A stretch of DNA of 64,000 nt from Microbulbifer aggregans (GTDB lineage Bacteria; Pseudomonadota; Gammaproteobacteria; Pseudomonadales; Cellvibrionaceae). The translations under genes and the position numbers were made by a program. Positions 1 to 9,577 of this stretch are shown in pieces. How positions within the stretch are numbered: position 1 is the first letter of the stretch; each line of letters opens with the position of its first letter. The notes beneath the pieces were generated by a model, which saw only the letters and a list, made by a program, of their open reading frames with translations, did not search any database and was not told where the DNA came from. Where the stretch lies: assembly GCF_001750105.1 (NCBI RefSeq), contig NZ_CP014143.1, positions 3,255,501-3,319,500 on the forward strand, in the 5' to 3' direction.

Positions 1-2512
1 CAAACCCATCCGTGCCCAGCGTGACATAAGGGCCCGGTACCCAGCGGGCAATGCTGGCGGGCAATGCTCGCATGTAATCGGTACATGCCACCACAGGCCC
101 CTCGAGGCCTGACAGCATGTGCTGCAGGTAGGAACGCTGCCCATCCCCGGGCGCCTCGCGATTCCGGCGCTCCACCTGCTCCGCGTCCCGCGCGAGCTCG
201 GTGTAGCTGGTGACACTCCAGACATCAGCCTGGATTCCACGTTCCGCCAAGAACTCCTGGGCCTTGAGCACTTCCTGCATGATGCTGCCGCTGCCGAATA
301 GCTGAACCGGTGGCAGCTTTGTGTCAGAACACCGGCCGGCCCGGTACCGATACAGGCCCCGGCGCACGCCCTCTGCGATTGCCTGGCGGTCACCTGTCGG
401 CATCGCGGGCATGGGGTAATTCTCGTTATAGACGGTGAGATAGTAGAAAACTTCCTCACCGCGTCCGTACATAGCCTCAACCCCTTCGCGCAGTAATATC
501 GCCAGCTCGAACGCAAATGCCGGATCGTAACTGCGCATGTTCGGCACGGTCGACGCCAAGATATGGGAGTGCCCATCCTGGTGTTGCAAGCCCTCACCAT
601 TAAGCGTGGTCCGACCTGCCGTGCCCCCGATCAGAAAGCCGCGGCACATGCTGTCAGCCGCTGCCCAGATCATGTCCCCCACGCGTTGGAAGCCGAACAT
701 ACTGTAGAAAATATACAGGGGAATCGTGGGCACACCGTGATTGGCATAGGCTGTGCCGGCGGCCAGGAATGAGGCCATTGCCCCGGCTTCACAAATCCCT
801 TCCTGAAGGATCTGCCCGTCCGCAGCTTCGCGATACGGCAGCAGGCTGTCGCCATCCACCGGCTGGTACTTCTGCCCTCCCGGCGCATAAATACCAGCCT
901 CCCGGAACAGGGCCTCCATACCAAAGGTGCGCGCCTCATCCGGAACAATCGGTACGATATATTTACCTAACTGCCCGTCCTTCAGCAGCTTCGCCATCAT
1001 CTTGACGATAGCCATCGTCGTCGAAATCGGACGCTCTCCGCTGCCACGGAAAAATTCTTCAAACAGCGCTTCATCGGGCGCACTCAACTGCTCGCAGTCC
1101 ACACGGCGGGCAGGCATCCCGCCACCGAGTGCGCAACGCCGATCCAGCAGGTATTGCAGCTCCTCCGAGTCTGCCGGCGGCCGGTAAAGGCTGGCACGGG
1201 CCAGCTCTTCATCCGTTAAAGGGATACCCAGTTTTCTGCCAATATTGATGCGTTCCTGGTCGGAGAACTGCTTTTTCTGATGGGCTGTATTCTTGCCCTG
1301 CGTCGAGTCACCGAGACCATCGCCTTTGACGGTCTTCACCAGTATCACCGTGGGCTTGCCACAGGCCTCTGCAGCCCTGGCGAAGGCGGCATGAATTTTC
1401 TTCGGATCCTGGCCGCCACGTTTGATTTCCCGAACTTCGTCATCGGTCAGGCTACTCATCAGCGCCCGCAGTTCCGGAGAGTGCTCTACCCAGTGCTCAC
1501 GCTGCGCGCCACCGGGTCGGGTCGAATACAGCTGGTAATCGCCGTCGAGGGTTTCATCCATCCGTCGCTGCAGCACGCCGTTGCGATCATTCTGCAACAG
1601 GGTGTCCCAGCCGCTGCCCCAGACCACCTTGATCACCTGCCAGTCGGCGCCGCGGAAGCTGCGCTCCAGCTCCTGGATCACCTTGCCATTGCCACGTACC
1701 GGCCCATCCAGCCGTTGCAGGTTGCAGTTGATGACCAGTACCAGGTTGTCGAGGTTTTCACGGGAGGCAATATTGATGGTGCCGAGTACTTCGGGTTCGT
1801 CAGCCTCACCGTCACCGATAAAATTCCAGACCTTGCCGCCATTGAGAGGTTTCAGTCCCCGGGCCTCCAGATATTTGGCAAAGCGGGCCTGGTAAATTGC
1901 GGAGGGGGTGGAGAGTCCCATGGACGCGGTAGGCGCCTGCCAGAAATCCGGCATCTGGCGCGGATGCGGGTAAGAGGAGAGCCCGCCGCCCGGCTGCAGC
2001 TGGCGACGGAAATTCTTGAGCTGTTGCTCCGTCAGGCGTCCTTCCAGATAGGCTCTGGCATAAATTCCCGGCGCCGCGTGGGCCTGCACATTCAGCAGGT
2101 CGCCACCGTACTCACTATCCCGGCAGCGAAAGAAATGATTGAAGCCCACTTCGAGCATGGTCGCCGCCGAGGCATAGGTGGCAATATGCCCGCCGACTCC
2201 GGTGCCACTGTCCGCAGCCTGCAAGACCATGGCCATCGCATTCCAGCGGTTGAGGTTCTCGATGCGCTGTTCGATGCTCAGATCACCCGGATACGCGGGC
2301 TGTTCGGAGAGCGGAATCGTGTTGCGATACGGTGTATTCAGCGGTGCCTCGTCCAGCTGCACACCATGCCTGACGAGACGCTCCTGCAATGCCTGTAGCA
2401 TGCCTTTGGCTCGCTCGGCGCCATGGTGGCGCAGGATATCTTCCAGCGACTCCAGCCACTCCTGGAGCTCCAGATCCTGGCTGTCGATTAACTCCTGAAC
2501 ATCCAACTGCAT
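1..2512 (-). CDS. aceE: Pyruvate dehydrogenase E1 component, homodimeric type (3' end beyond window)
   Basis: This is the TPP-dependent E1 subunit of the pyruvate dehydrogenase complex, which decarboxylates pyruvate and acetylates the E2 lipoyl domains in the cytoplasm. About 837 codons are visible and the C-terminus lies off the window's left edge; the family is near 890 aa. The minus-strand translation shows the E1 TPP-binding segment FIGDGEADEPE, the stretch HYIGGHIATYASAATM-like (seen as GVGGHIATYASAATM), and the later pyrimidine-domain motif GTAGRTTLNGEGLQHQDGHS. I chose ATG at 2512; an in-frame GTG at 2518 is an alternative and neither has a strong ribosome-binding site. It is not obviously co-transcribed with the genes to its right, which end 140 bp away on the same strand. 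Confidence 0.95.
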   Translation of the reverse strand, partial: MQLDVQELIDSQDLELQEWLESLEDILRHHGAERAKGMLQALQERLVRHGVQLDEAPLNTPYRNTIPLSEQPAYPGDLSIEQRIENLNRWNAMAMVLQAADSGTGVGGHIATYASAATMLEVGFNHFFRCRDSEYGGDLLNVQAHAAPGIYARAYLEGRLTEQQLKNFRRQLQPGGGLSSYPHPRQMPDFWQAPTASMGLSTPSAIYQARFAKYLEARGLKPLNGGKVWNFIGDGEADEPEVLGTINIASRENLDNLVLVINCNLQRLDGPVRGNGKVIQELERSFRGADWQVIKVVWGSGWDTLLQNDRNGVLQRRMDETLDGDYQLYSTRPGGAQREHWVEHSPELRALMSSLTDDEVREIKRGGQDPKKIHAAFARAAEACGKPTVILVKTVKGDGLGDSTQGKNTAHQKKQFSDQERINIGRKLGIPLTDEELARASLYRPPADSEELQYLLDRRCALGGGMPARRVDCEQLSAPDEALFEEFFRGSGERPISTTMAIVKMMAKLLKDGQLGKYIVPIVPDEARTFGMEALFREAGIYAPGGQKYQPVDGDSLLPYREAADGQILQEGICEAGAMASFLAAGTAYANHGVPTIPLYIFYSMFGFQRVGDMIWAAADSMCRGFLIGGTAGRTTLNGEGLQHQDGHSHILASTVPNMRSYDPAFAFELAILLREGVEAMYGRGEEVFYYLTVYNENYPMPAMPTGDRQAIAEGVRRGLYRYRAGRCSDTKLPPVQLFGSGSIMQEVLKAQEFLAERGIQADVWSVTSYTELARDAEQVERRNREAPGDGQRSYLQHMLSGLEGPVVACTDYMRALPASIARWVPGPYVTLGTDGF

Positions 2513-2657
2513 ATTCACGGTAACAAGATCCCGGCTAGGTGTAAGACGAAGGCAAACCGCTCACGGGAGCTCTCCCTGTACCTCCACCATAACAGCAGAA
2601 GTATCCGGTTTTCCCCCGATCGAACTGGCGTTTAGTCCTGAATTCGCACCGTGGCGA

Positions 2658-3842
2658 TCAGCGAATACTGTCCAGAGCCTGCCCCAGGTCCGCCATGATG
2701 TCTTCGGCATTTTCCAGGCCCACCGCGAGGCGGATCAGCGTTCTGGAGATGCCCGCTTCGGCCAGCTCTTCCGGTCCGTAAGTGGAGTGCGTCATGGATG
2801 CAGGGTGCTGGATCAGGGTTTCGGCATCCCCCAGACTGACCGCACGCTTGCACATCTGCAGCTGGTTGATGAAGCCCACCGCCTGCTCGAAACTGCACTT
2901 GAGCTCGAATGCCATCACGCCACCGGCACCCAGCATCTGCTTGCCGAGCAGCCTGTAGCCGGGGTGATCCGGGAGACCCGGATAATAGACTTTCTCGATG
3001 GCGCTATGGTCCTGCAGAAACTCAGCCACCGCCTGAGCGTTTTCACTGTGGCGCTGTACCCGCAGGTGCAGGGTTTTCAGCCCCCGCATCACCAGCCAGG
3101 CATCGTGGGGGCTCATAATGGCTCCGATGTCCTTGCGGGTCGTCATCTTGATGTGATTGATCAGCTCAGCCGAGCCACAGAGAATGCCTGCCACCACGTC
3201 ACCGTGGCCATTCAAGTACTTGGTAGCGGAATGCAGCACCAGGTCAATGCCGTGCTTCGCCGGGCGTTGCAGAATGGGGGACATGAAAGTGTTGTCGATC
3301 ACGGTGGTGATTTCGTGCTCGCGGCCGATACCACCGATCATATCCAGGTCCATAACGGTCATGCATGGATTGATCGGCGTCTCACCGTAAATCACCCGGG
3401 TGTTGGGTTTGATGGCCGCGCGCAACGCCTGCTCGTCTGCCAGGTCCACAAAGCTGACCTCGATACCCAGTGCCGGCAATTGGTGATTGAACAGGGCAAA
3501 AGTGCAGCCATAGAGACGGTGGGAAGTAATCAGGTGATCGCCGGCTTTCAGCAGCGCAAAGATGGCCGCGGATACCGCGCCCATACCAGAGCCAAAAGCG
3601 GCTGCCGCCTCGGTTTCCTCCAGCACTGCCATGCGGGCTTCCAGCTCATCGACGGTGGGATTCCCCAACCGGGAGTAAATGTGCCCCTGGTCTTCACCGG
3701 CAAAGCGGTCGGCCCCCTGCTGCACATTGTCGAAGACAAAGGTCGATGTCTGGTAAATCGGTGTAGACAGCGGACCGAACTCACCCTGCGACTTTTTGCC
3801 GCCGTGAATGACATTGGTCTCGATGTTTTTTGATTCCCACAT
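2658..3842 (-). CDS. mdeA: Methionine gamma-lyase (PLP-dependent Cys/Met metabolism enzyme)
   Basis: This 394-aa fold-type I PLP enzyme probably splits L-methionine into methanethiol, 2-oxobutyrate and ammonia. The PLP lysine is K208 in the motif [11 protein letters not shown]. The phosphate-binding YSRLGNPT segment lies near residue 56. The sequence LYGCT carries Cys113, the position equivalent to the active-site cysteine that separates methionine gamma-lyases from cystathionine synthases and lyases, and a PASMTHSTY segment also fits the group. The ATG follows GAGAGG by five bases. An Lrp-family regulator lies directly upstream on the same strand, as in known mdeR-mdeA pairs. O-acylhomoserine sulfhydrylase is the main alternative. 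Confidence 0.85.
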   Translation of the reverse strand: MWESKNIETNVIHGGKKSQGEFGPLSTPIYQTSTFVFDNVQQGADRFAGEDQGHIYSRLGNPTVDELEARMAVLEETEAAAAFGSGMGAVSAAIFALLKAGDHLITSHRLYGCTFALFNHQLPALGIEVSFVDLADEQALRAAIKPNTRVIYGETPINPCMTVMDLDMIGGIGREHEITTVIDNTFMSPILQRPAKHGIDLVLHSATKYLNGHGDVVAGILCGSAELINHIKMTTRKDIGAIMSPHDAWLVMRGLKTLHLRVQRHSENAQAVAEFLQDHSAIEKVYYPGLPDHPGYRLLGKQMLGAGGVMAFELKCSFEQAVGFINQLQMCKRAVSLGDAETLIQHPASMTHSTYGPEELAEAGISRTLIRLAVGLENAEDIMADLGQALDSIR

Positions 3843-3893
3843 GTTTGCCTCTCTTATCGTTATTGATCCGGCGGGCCAAACATGTGGCGCCGC

Positions 3894-4376
3894 CTAGGGC
3901 TCAGGTAAGTCCAGCTCCGTTGTCTGCTTCAGGGCCTTCAACACAATGCTGGTATGAATCCGCGCTATCCCCGGTAGCGGAATCAGCCGCGTGGCAATGA
4001 AGTGGTCGAGCGCCCGGTTGTTTACGGTGGAGACTTTGATCATGTAGTCGTATTCACCGGTCACGTGATAGCACTCGAGCACCTCCGGCATCGCCACCAG
4101 CTGGCCCAGCACCTCGGCAATGCGTTCGTGCTGGTGCAGCTCCAGGGCAATCTCAATCAGGGCCAGGTTGTCGTGGCCCAGCTTTTCCCGGTTGAGCATC
4201 GCGGCATAACCACTGATATAGCCTTCCTGCTCCAGACGCCTGACACGGGCCAGGGTCGCCGGTGGTGACAGGTGTACCCGGTCGGACAGCTCCACATTAC
4301 TGATCCGCCCTTCCGCCTGCAGCACCCTCAGGATGGCGATATCCGTGCGATCCAGGGACGAAATGGAGTTTAACAT
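3894..4376 (-). CDS. Lrp/AsnC-family transcriptional regulator (MdeR-like)
   Basis: This is a 160-aa feast/famine regulator. Residues 5-60 form the helix-turn-helix domain (DRTDIAILRVLQAEGRISN followed by LSPPATLARVRRLEQEGYI). The C-terminal half is a ligand-binding RAM domain with the typical G-E-Y-D-Y core. I start it at the ATG at 4376; a TTG four codons upstream is also open. It sits 51 bp upstream of the methionine gamma-lyase gene on the same strand and very likely controls it in response to methionine or another amino acid. The AT-rich region from 4380 to 4440 upstream should carry its promoter. Confidence 0.85.
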   Translation of the reverse strand: MLNSISSLDRTDIAILRVLQAEGRISNVELSDRVHLSPPATLARVRRLEQEGYISGYAAMLNREKLGHDNLALIEIALELHQHERIAEVLGQLVAMPEVLECYHVTGEYDYMIKVSTVNNRALDHFIATRLIPLPGIARIHTSIVLKALKQTTELDLPEP

Positions 4377-4379
4377 TAT

Positions 4380-4685
4380 GGCCACCAAGCAGATTTAAAT
4401 TAGGTTAATAGAACGATATTCAATTTATTATTAGGCAACAACCCCCAAATTGGCCCCTAAGTTAAGAATGTTCTGTTGGCGACAGCCGGGGCTTTCCAGT
4501 TGTTAAGTGCCGTCGCCAGCAGTCGACAGACGGCAACCCCGGTGTTCTTCTGGCTGGCATGCGCCCATGCGCCGTATTCCAGCTCCGGCCCATCTCACGA
4601 TGCGGCAGACACCGCTATGCCCTATCATCCCGGGCCTCAGAACATAACAAGTCCACTTCATCATCGACGGTTGGAATTCACTCCC
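4380..4685. promoter_or_regulatory. Divergent intergenic region between the Lrp regulator and the M14 peptidase
   Basis: The first 70 bases are AT-rich (AATTTATTATTAGG-type sequence) and should hold the divergent promoters. An in-frame extension of the peptidase reading frame covers the rest from 4476, but it encodes a peptide unlike a signal sequence, so I treat it as leader DNA. I see no operator palindrome. Confidence 0.4.
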
Positions 4686-6515
4686 ATGCATAAAGCAATC
4701 TCTCGCGGGCGCGCCAGACTGTTGGCAGGCTGCCTGCTCGCCACTGCCCCCCTCTGGGCTCTCACTGCACAAGCTAACGAGCTCGAAGCCCCTCTGCCCA
4801 AGCTGCTTCCCTGGGAGGGGGCTTCCGAAAAGCTGATCATGCAGGAGGGCGAGTGGGTGACCCCGGCAGAGGCAAGTGGTTTTGCCACCACCCCGAACTA
4901 CCGGCAGACCCGCGCTTTCGTCCAGCAGCTTGCCAAGGCGAGTCCGGATATCACGGCCAGGGATATCGGCACCTCGTCCAGCGGCCGCAGGATTCAGCTG
5001 GTGACACTTACCGAGGGCGGTAGTGACCCCAGAAGCAACGGCAAGCCCACTCTGCTGGTCCAGGCCGGTATTCACTCCGGCGAGATCGACGGCAAGGACG
5101 CCAGCTTTATGCTGCTGCGGGACTATATCGGCGGCGACCAGGCGCTGCGGCAACTGATCCAGCAGGCGAACCTGCTGATCATTCCTATCCTGAATGTAGA
5201 CGGGCATGAGCGCTCTGGTCCCTTCACCCGCATGAACCAGCGCGGCCCGGAAAACTCAGGCTGGCGGACCAACAGCAATAACCTGAACCTGAACCGCGAC
5301 TACGCCAAGCTCGATACACCCGAGCTGCGGGCAGTGATGGAGATCGTCAACGAGTACCAGCCGACGCTGTACCTGGACGTGCATGTCACCGACGGTGAGG
5401 ACTACCAGTACGACATCACCTACGGCTACAACGGCTCCTTTGCAAGCGATTCCCCGGCCATTGCCAGGTGGCTGGAAACCCGCCTGCAGAACACGCTGGA
5501 CACAAAACTGACCGAAGCCGGACATATTCCCGGCCCGCTGATTTTCGGCGTGAATTCAAAGAACTTTGCCGATGGCATCAATCACTGGACAGCCAGCCCG
5601 CGCTTTTCCAATGGCCTGGGCGACCTCCGCCACCTGCCTACCGTGCTGGTAGAGAACCACTCGCTGAAGCCCTATCGCCAGCGGGTGCTCGGCACCTATG
5701 TATTGATCGAGGCAGCACTGCAGGCGCTGGCCGAGGACGGCAAGCAGCTGCAGAAAGCGATTGCCACCGACCAGCAGCGCCGCCCCGAAAACCAGGTGCT
5801 GGCATGGAGTACTAACAAGACCCCTGACACCACCGTCTTTGGCAAGACTCCGTTCAAAGGCATTGCTTATAAGAAAGAAAAGAACCCCATCACCGGCGAC
5901 GAGCAGGTGGTATGGCTCGGTAAAGCCAAGGATTACCCCGCCCTGCCAGTTTTTATCGACAACGTAAAAAGTGTGGAAGTCAGGGTGCCCAAGGCCTTTT
6001 TCATTCCCAAATCAGAAACGCTGGCGCTGGAGCGCCTGAAAGCGCATGGCATTGAAAGCACGGAGCCCGAGCAGAAAACTGTGACGCTCACGCAACTGAA
6101 TGTGGATGACCATAACTTCGCGACCGAGCCCTTCGAGGGCCACTTCCGCGTCTCGGCCACATTTTCGGAAGATCAGGTCGAGCGCAATCTGGCGGACTAT
6201 GTCAAAGTCAGCACCAACCAGCCGCTGGGCAAGCTCGCGGTTGCGCTGCTGGACCCGCGCGGTCCCGACTCCTTCTTCCAGTGGGGATTCTTCAACGGCA
6301 TATTCCAGCGCACGGAATACTATGAGCCCTACGCGCTTGTACCGCTGGCAGAAAAAATGCTCGAAGCAGACGCTGCATTGAAGGAAGAATTTGAGAAAAA
6401 GCTCCAGGACAAGGAGTTTGCCAATGACCCCAGGGCTCGCTTGGAGTTTTTCTACCAGCGCGGTCCGTATTACGACGGGGCCTACTTGAAGTATCCGGTG
6501 CTGATCAAGTACTGA
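4686..6515 (+). CDS. Exported M14-family zinc carboxypeptidase
   Basis: This 609-aa secreted metallopeptidase probably trims C-terminal amino acids in the periplasm or outside the cell. I start it at ATG 4686 because this gives a classical signal peptide: a basic start (HKAISRGRAR), a hydrophobic core, and likely cleavage after ALTAQA. The M14 zinc site is visible as H-S-G-E in AGIHSGEIDGKD, with the third ligand His in YLDVHVTDGEDY. The substrate-binding Asn-Arg pair is in NLNLNRDY, and the catalytic Glu is in VLVENHSLKPY. The long C-terminal part of about 250 residues has no motif I recognise. It stands alone, followed by the NhaC gene 230 bp downstream. Confidence 0.88.
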   Translation: MHKAISRGRARLLAGCLLATAPLWALTAQANELEAPLPKLLPWEGASEKLIMQEGEWVTPAEASGFATTPNYRQTRAFVQQLAKASPDITARDIGTSSSGRRIQLVTLTEGGSDPRSNGKPTLLVQAGIHSGEIDGKDASFMLLRDYIGGDQALRQLIQQANLLIIPILNVDGHERSGPFTRMNQRGPENSGWRTNSNNLNLNRDYAKLDTPELRAVMEIVNEYQPTLYLDVHVTDGEDYQYDITYGYNGSFASDSPAIARWLETRLQNTLDTKLTEAGHIPGPLIFGVNSKNFADGINHWTASPRFSNGLGDLRHLPTVLVENHSLKPYRQRVLGTYVLIEAALQALAEDGKQLQKAIATDQQRRPENQVLAWSTNKTPDTTVFGKTPFKGIAYKKEKNPITGDEQVVWLGKAKDYPALPVFIDNVKSVEVRVPKAFFIPKSETLALERLKAHGIESTEPEQKTVTLTQLNVDDHNFATEPFEGHFRVSATFSEDQVERNLADYVKVSTNQPLGKLAVALLDPRGPDSFFQWGFFNGIFQRTEYYEPYALVPLAEKMLEADAALKEEFEKKLQDKEFANDPRARLEFFYQRGPYYDGAYLKYPVLIKY

Positions 6516-6748
6516 GTCCACGGATATAACCGTCCCGGCCAAAAATCATATTAAACATCGGTCGGGACGCTTCCGCGCATGTGAACGCGCCGACTTTTCT
6601 GCCTTCTTCTTTGGATGGAAGCCCCATCTCTTCCGCGACTGCAGGGTATGACCTCTCACTCTGACGTGTTAGGGTGTTGTATTCCGATTTCCCGGACGGC
6701 GAACGCGCTATCTGAGATAAAAATGCACAATAATCCCCGGCATCGAGA

Positions 6749-8275
6749 ATGGAGCAACCGAAAGAGCGCCCTCTCAGCGCTCTCGATGCAGCTTTACTAG
6801 GATCAATTTTACTTCTGGTTTTGGGCGGGGCTATCGGCCTGTTTGGAAGTAATTCGTTAAGCGGTGCCACTCAGGTGGCGATGATGATGACCGGCTTCCT
6901 CGCCGCACTGGTCGGCCTGAAGAATGGTATTGGCTGGGACGAGATCGAATCAGCCATCGTCAAATCTACCGCCCGCACAGCTGGCCCCAACCTTATCTTC
7001 CTTTCCATTGGCGCCCTGATCGGAGCCATGATGCTCTCTGGCGCAGTGCCAACGCTGCTTTTTGTTGGCATGAAACTGCTGTCTCCGCAGTGGTTTTATC
7101 CCACCTGCTGTCTCATCTGCGCCATCGTTTCAATCTGCATCGGCAGCTCATGGACCACTGCCGCCACTATCGGTGTTGCTCTGGTCGGCGTCGCCTATGG
7201 TTTCTCGCTCTCGCCAGCCATTACCGCAGGAGCGGTGGTGAGTGGAGCCTATTTCGGTGACAAGATGTCCCCGCTGTCGGAAACCACCAATCTCGCCCCA
7301 GCCATTGCCGGAAGCAACCTATTTTCCCACATCCGCAATATGAGCTGGGTTTCAGTGCCAAGCTTTGCCCTTGCACTGGTAATTTTCTTCCTGGTCAGCG
7401 TAATCAGCCCCACTGACGACAGCCAGGGCAATCAAGTTGAAGCCTTCCTCACTGCTCTGGAAGGCTCCTATGAAATCGCCTGGTATAACCTGATTCCCGT
7501 CCTCCTGCTGCTCACACTCGCCATTAAGAAAGCTCCTGCTTACCTGGCCATTACAGGCGCAACCATTGTCGCAATGGCACTGGCACTGCTCACACAAATG
7601 CCGGTCGTCACACATTTTATGGCGTTGCGCGAACTTGAAGGGGCTACGGCCCTGGGCCAGGCAATCTGGATCACGCTCTACGACGGCTTCACGATCCAGA
7701 CTGGTAATCAGCAAGTCGACAACTTGTTGTCTCGTGGCGGAATGGTGTCGATGGTCAATATGGTGTGGCTGGTGCTGGCGTCGATGATGATGACGGGTGT
7801 GCTGGAGCGCATCGGCTTTATTAACCTGCTGATGCGCGCGCTGTCGCGACTGATTTCCTCCACTGGCTCACTGATCGCAACCACCATGGGGACAAGCCTC
7901 GGGGTCAATGTGCTGACAGGCGACCAGTACCTTTCAATTGTGCTGCCCGGTCAGATGTGGAAGGCCGAGTACAAGAAGCGCGGACTGGCCAGCGAGAACT
8001 TGTCGCGGAGCCTCGAGGATGGCGGCACCATCACGTCGCCCCTGATTCCCTGGAACGCCTGTGGTGTTTATATGGCGAACACTCTGCAAGTGACCACACT
8101 GGCCTACCTGCCTTTCTGCTTCTTTAACCTGATCAATCCGATCGTGGCGCTCGCCTATGGCTTTCTGAATATTCGTATCGTCCGCATGAGCAGCGAGGAA
8201 ATGAAACAGCTCAAGGGCCAGAGCGGAGAGGATGGCAGAGAGTTAAGCGGGGGCAAGCCAGTCATTGCCAGCTGA
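6749..8275 (+). CDS. nhaC: NhaC-family Na+/H+ antiporter
   Basis: This is a 508-aa inner-membrane antiporter that exchanges sodium for protons. It has about 12 hydrophobic segments and the NhaC signature GDKMSPLSETTNLAPA near residue 172, preceded by IGSSWTTAATIG. The C-terminal half carries a second repeat-like segment with TGDQYLSIVLPGQMW and the DGGTITSPLIPWNACG motif typical of the family. The Shine-Dalgarno sequence before ATG 6749 is weak. It is a single gene between the M14 peptidase and a convergent aminotransferase; a malate-lactate type NhaC function cannot be excluded. Confidence 0.92.
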   Translation: MEQPKERPLSALDAALLGSILLLVLGGAIGLFGSNSLSGATQVAMMMTGFLAALVGLKNGIGWDEIESAIVKSTARTAGPNLIFLSIGALIGAMMLSGAVPTLLFVGMKLLSPQWFYPTCCLICAIVSICIGSSWTTAATIGVALVGVAYGFSLSPAITAGAVVSGAYFGDKMSPLSETTNLAPAIAGSNLFSHIRNMSWVSVPSFALALVIFFLVSVISPTDDSQGNQVEAFLTALEGSYEIAWYNLIPVLLLLTLAIKKAPAYLAITGATIVAMALALLTQMPVVTHFMALRELEGATALGQAIWITLYDGFTIQTGNQQVDNLLSRGGMVSMVNMVWLVLASMMMTGVLERIGFINLLMRALSRLISSTGSLIATTMGTSLGVNVLTGDQYLSIVLPGQMWKAEYKKRGLASENLSRSLEDGGTITSPLIPWNACGVYMANTLQVTTLAYLPFCFFNLINPIVALAYGFLNIRIVRMSSEEMKQLKGQSGEDGRELSGGKPVIAS

Positions 8276-8319
8276 GCGCCGACGACACTGGTCGCCCCGG
8301 GAGTTGAACAGGCAGCCCC

Positions 8320-9507
8320 CTACCCGTCTGCCTCCGACAAGAATGCCTCCGCGCACGCCGCGATCCTAGCGCAGGCTTTGTCCAGATCGGCCTCACTCAC
8401 ACAAAAGCTCGCCCGTACATGCCCGCGCGCACTGGGGCCAAAAGCTTCGCCCACTAATACCGAAACACCAAACTCATCCAGTAGCCGCTCTGCGAAGGTA
8501 TCCGCACTCACGCCCAGCTCGCGCACGTCCAGCATCATAAACATTCCGCCCGCCGGCGTATGGCAGTTAACGCCCGGGATGGATTTGATCCTCGCGACCA
8601 TCAGATCCCGGCGACCGCGGTAAGCCTGGCGCATTTCCTCAAGCTCGGGCAGTTCAGCGGTCAGGGCTGTCACAGCGGCCCTCTGCACAAAAGCGGGGCT
8701 GCCGTACAGCATACACAGGGTCAGGTTACCCGCATGCACGGCAAATTCCCTCGGCCCGATAACCCACCCGAGCCGCCAGCCGGTCATGGCATGGGATTTC
8801 GACAGGCTGGACACGGTCACCGTGCGCTCACTCATCCCGGGTAATTGCCCTGGATGGAAATGCTCGCCCTCGAACATCAGATCGGCGTAGACCTCATCGG
8901 TAATCAACCACAGGTCATGCTCAACGCAGAGCTCGGCCAGTGCTTGCCAGGTAGCCTCATTCACAGCCGCCCCGGTTGGGTTGTGGGGGCTATTGATGAA
9001 AATCGCTCGTGTGCGCTCTGTCACTTTCGCCGCGATCGCTTCAGGGTCGATGTTAAAGTGCAGCTCGGGCAGCAGAGGCACGTTGACTACTCGGGCTCCG
9101 GTGGCCTGCAGGAAGGCCTCGTAGGTGACATACATGGGTTCAGGGACAATGACTTCATCGCCCGGGTCGAGCAGGCACTGGGCAGCCACATAGAGGCCAC
9201 ACTGCGCCCCCGCCACCACAACCACCTGTTCAGGATCCGTCGAAACACCAGTCTGGGCAGTATGGCGTGCAGCCAGGACCTGCTGCAGCTCCTGTTCACC
9301 GCGATGATCCGCGTAATGGGTGGCACCGGCTTTGAGCTCGGCACAGGCGGTGTCGACGATGGCAGCCGGCGTATCGAAGTCCGGGTCCCCCACCGAGAGA
9401 ATGACCACGTCTTCGCCGCGGGCCAATCGCTCCTGCGCCCGAAAATGAATGTCCCAGGCACTGGAACCCTCCCCGGTGATACGTCGGGTCAAATCTGAGT
9501 ACTTCAT
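8320..9507 (-). CDS. aruH: Arginine:pyruvate transaminase (AruH-like)
   Basis: This 395-aa class I aminotransferase probably converts L-arginine and pyruvate to 2-ketoarginine and alanine, the first step of the arginine transaminase pathway. The PLP lysine is K237 in SSLSKSHAMTGWR, and SPHNPTGA and TDEVYADL are the other cofactor motifs. From memory the sequence follows Pseudomonas AruH closely along its length, including the start MKYSDLTRRI and the VVVAGAQCGLY segment. The ATG follows GAGAGCGG. It lies just downstream of the AruI-like decarboxylase on the same strand, which is the next enzyme of the same pathway, so the two form an operon. Confidence 0.85.
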   Translation of the reverse strand: MKYSDLTRRITGEGSSAWDIHFRAQERLARGEDVVILSVGDPDFDTPAAIVDTACAELKAGATHYADHRGEQELQQVLAARHTAQTGVSTDPEQVVVVAGAQCGLYVAAQCLLDPGDEVIVPEPMYVTYEAFLQATGARVVNVPLLPELHFNIDPEAIAAKVTERTRAIFINSPHNPTGAAVNEATWQALAELCVEHDLWLITDEVYADLMFEGEHFHPGQLPGMSERTVTVSSLSKSHAMTGWRLGWVIGPREFAVHAGNLTLCMLYGSPAFVQRAAVTALTAELPELEEMRQAYRGRRDLMVARIKSIPGVNCHTPAGGMFMMLDVRELGVSADTFAERLLDEFGVSVLVGEAFGPSARGHVRASFCVSEADLDKACARIAACAEAFLSEADG

Positions 9508-9577
9508 AACCGCTCTCTGATTTTTATCATTAGTCTTTACGCAACCTTTCTACCAGCCCAGCCTCAGTCGCCAGCTT

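Noticed and set aside
1280..2398. 372-codon plus-strand frame opposite aceE
   Set aside because: Shadow frame; the minus strand is unambiguous AceE.
2787..3833. Long plus-strand frame opposite the methionine gamma-lyase
   Set aside because: A shadow of the real minus-strand gene; its translation has no family features.
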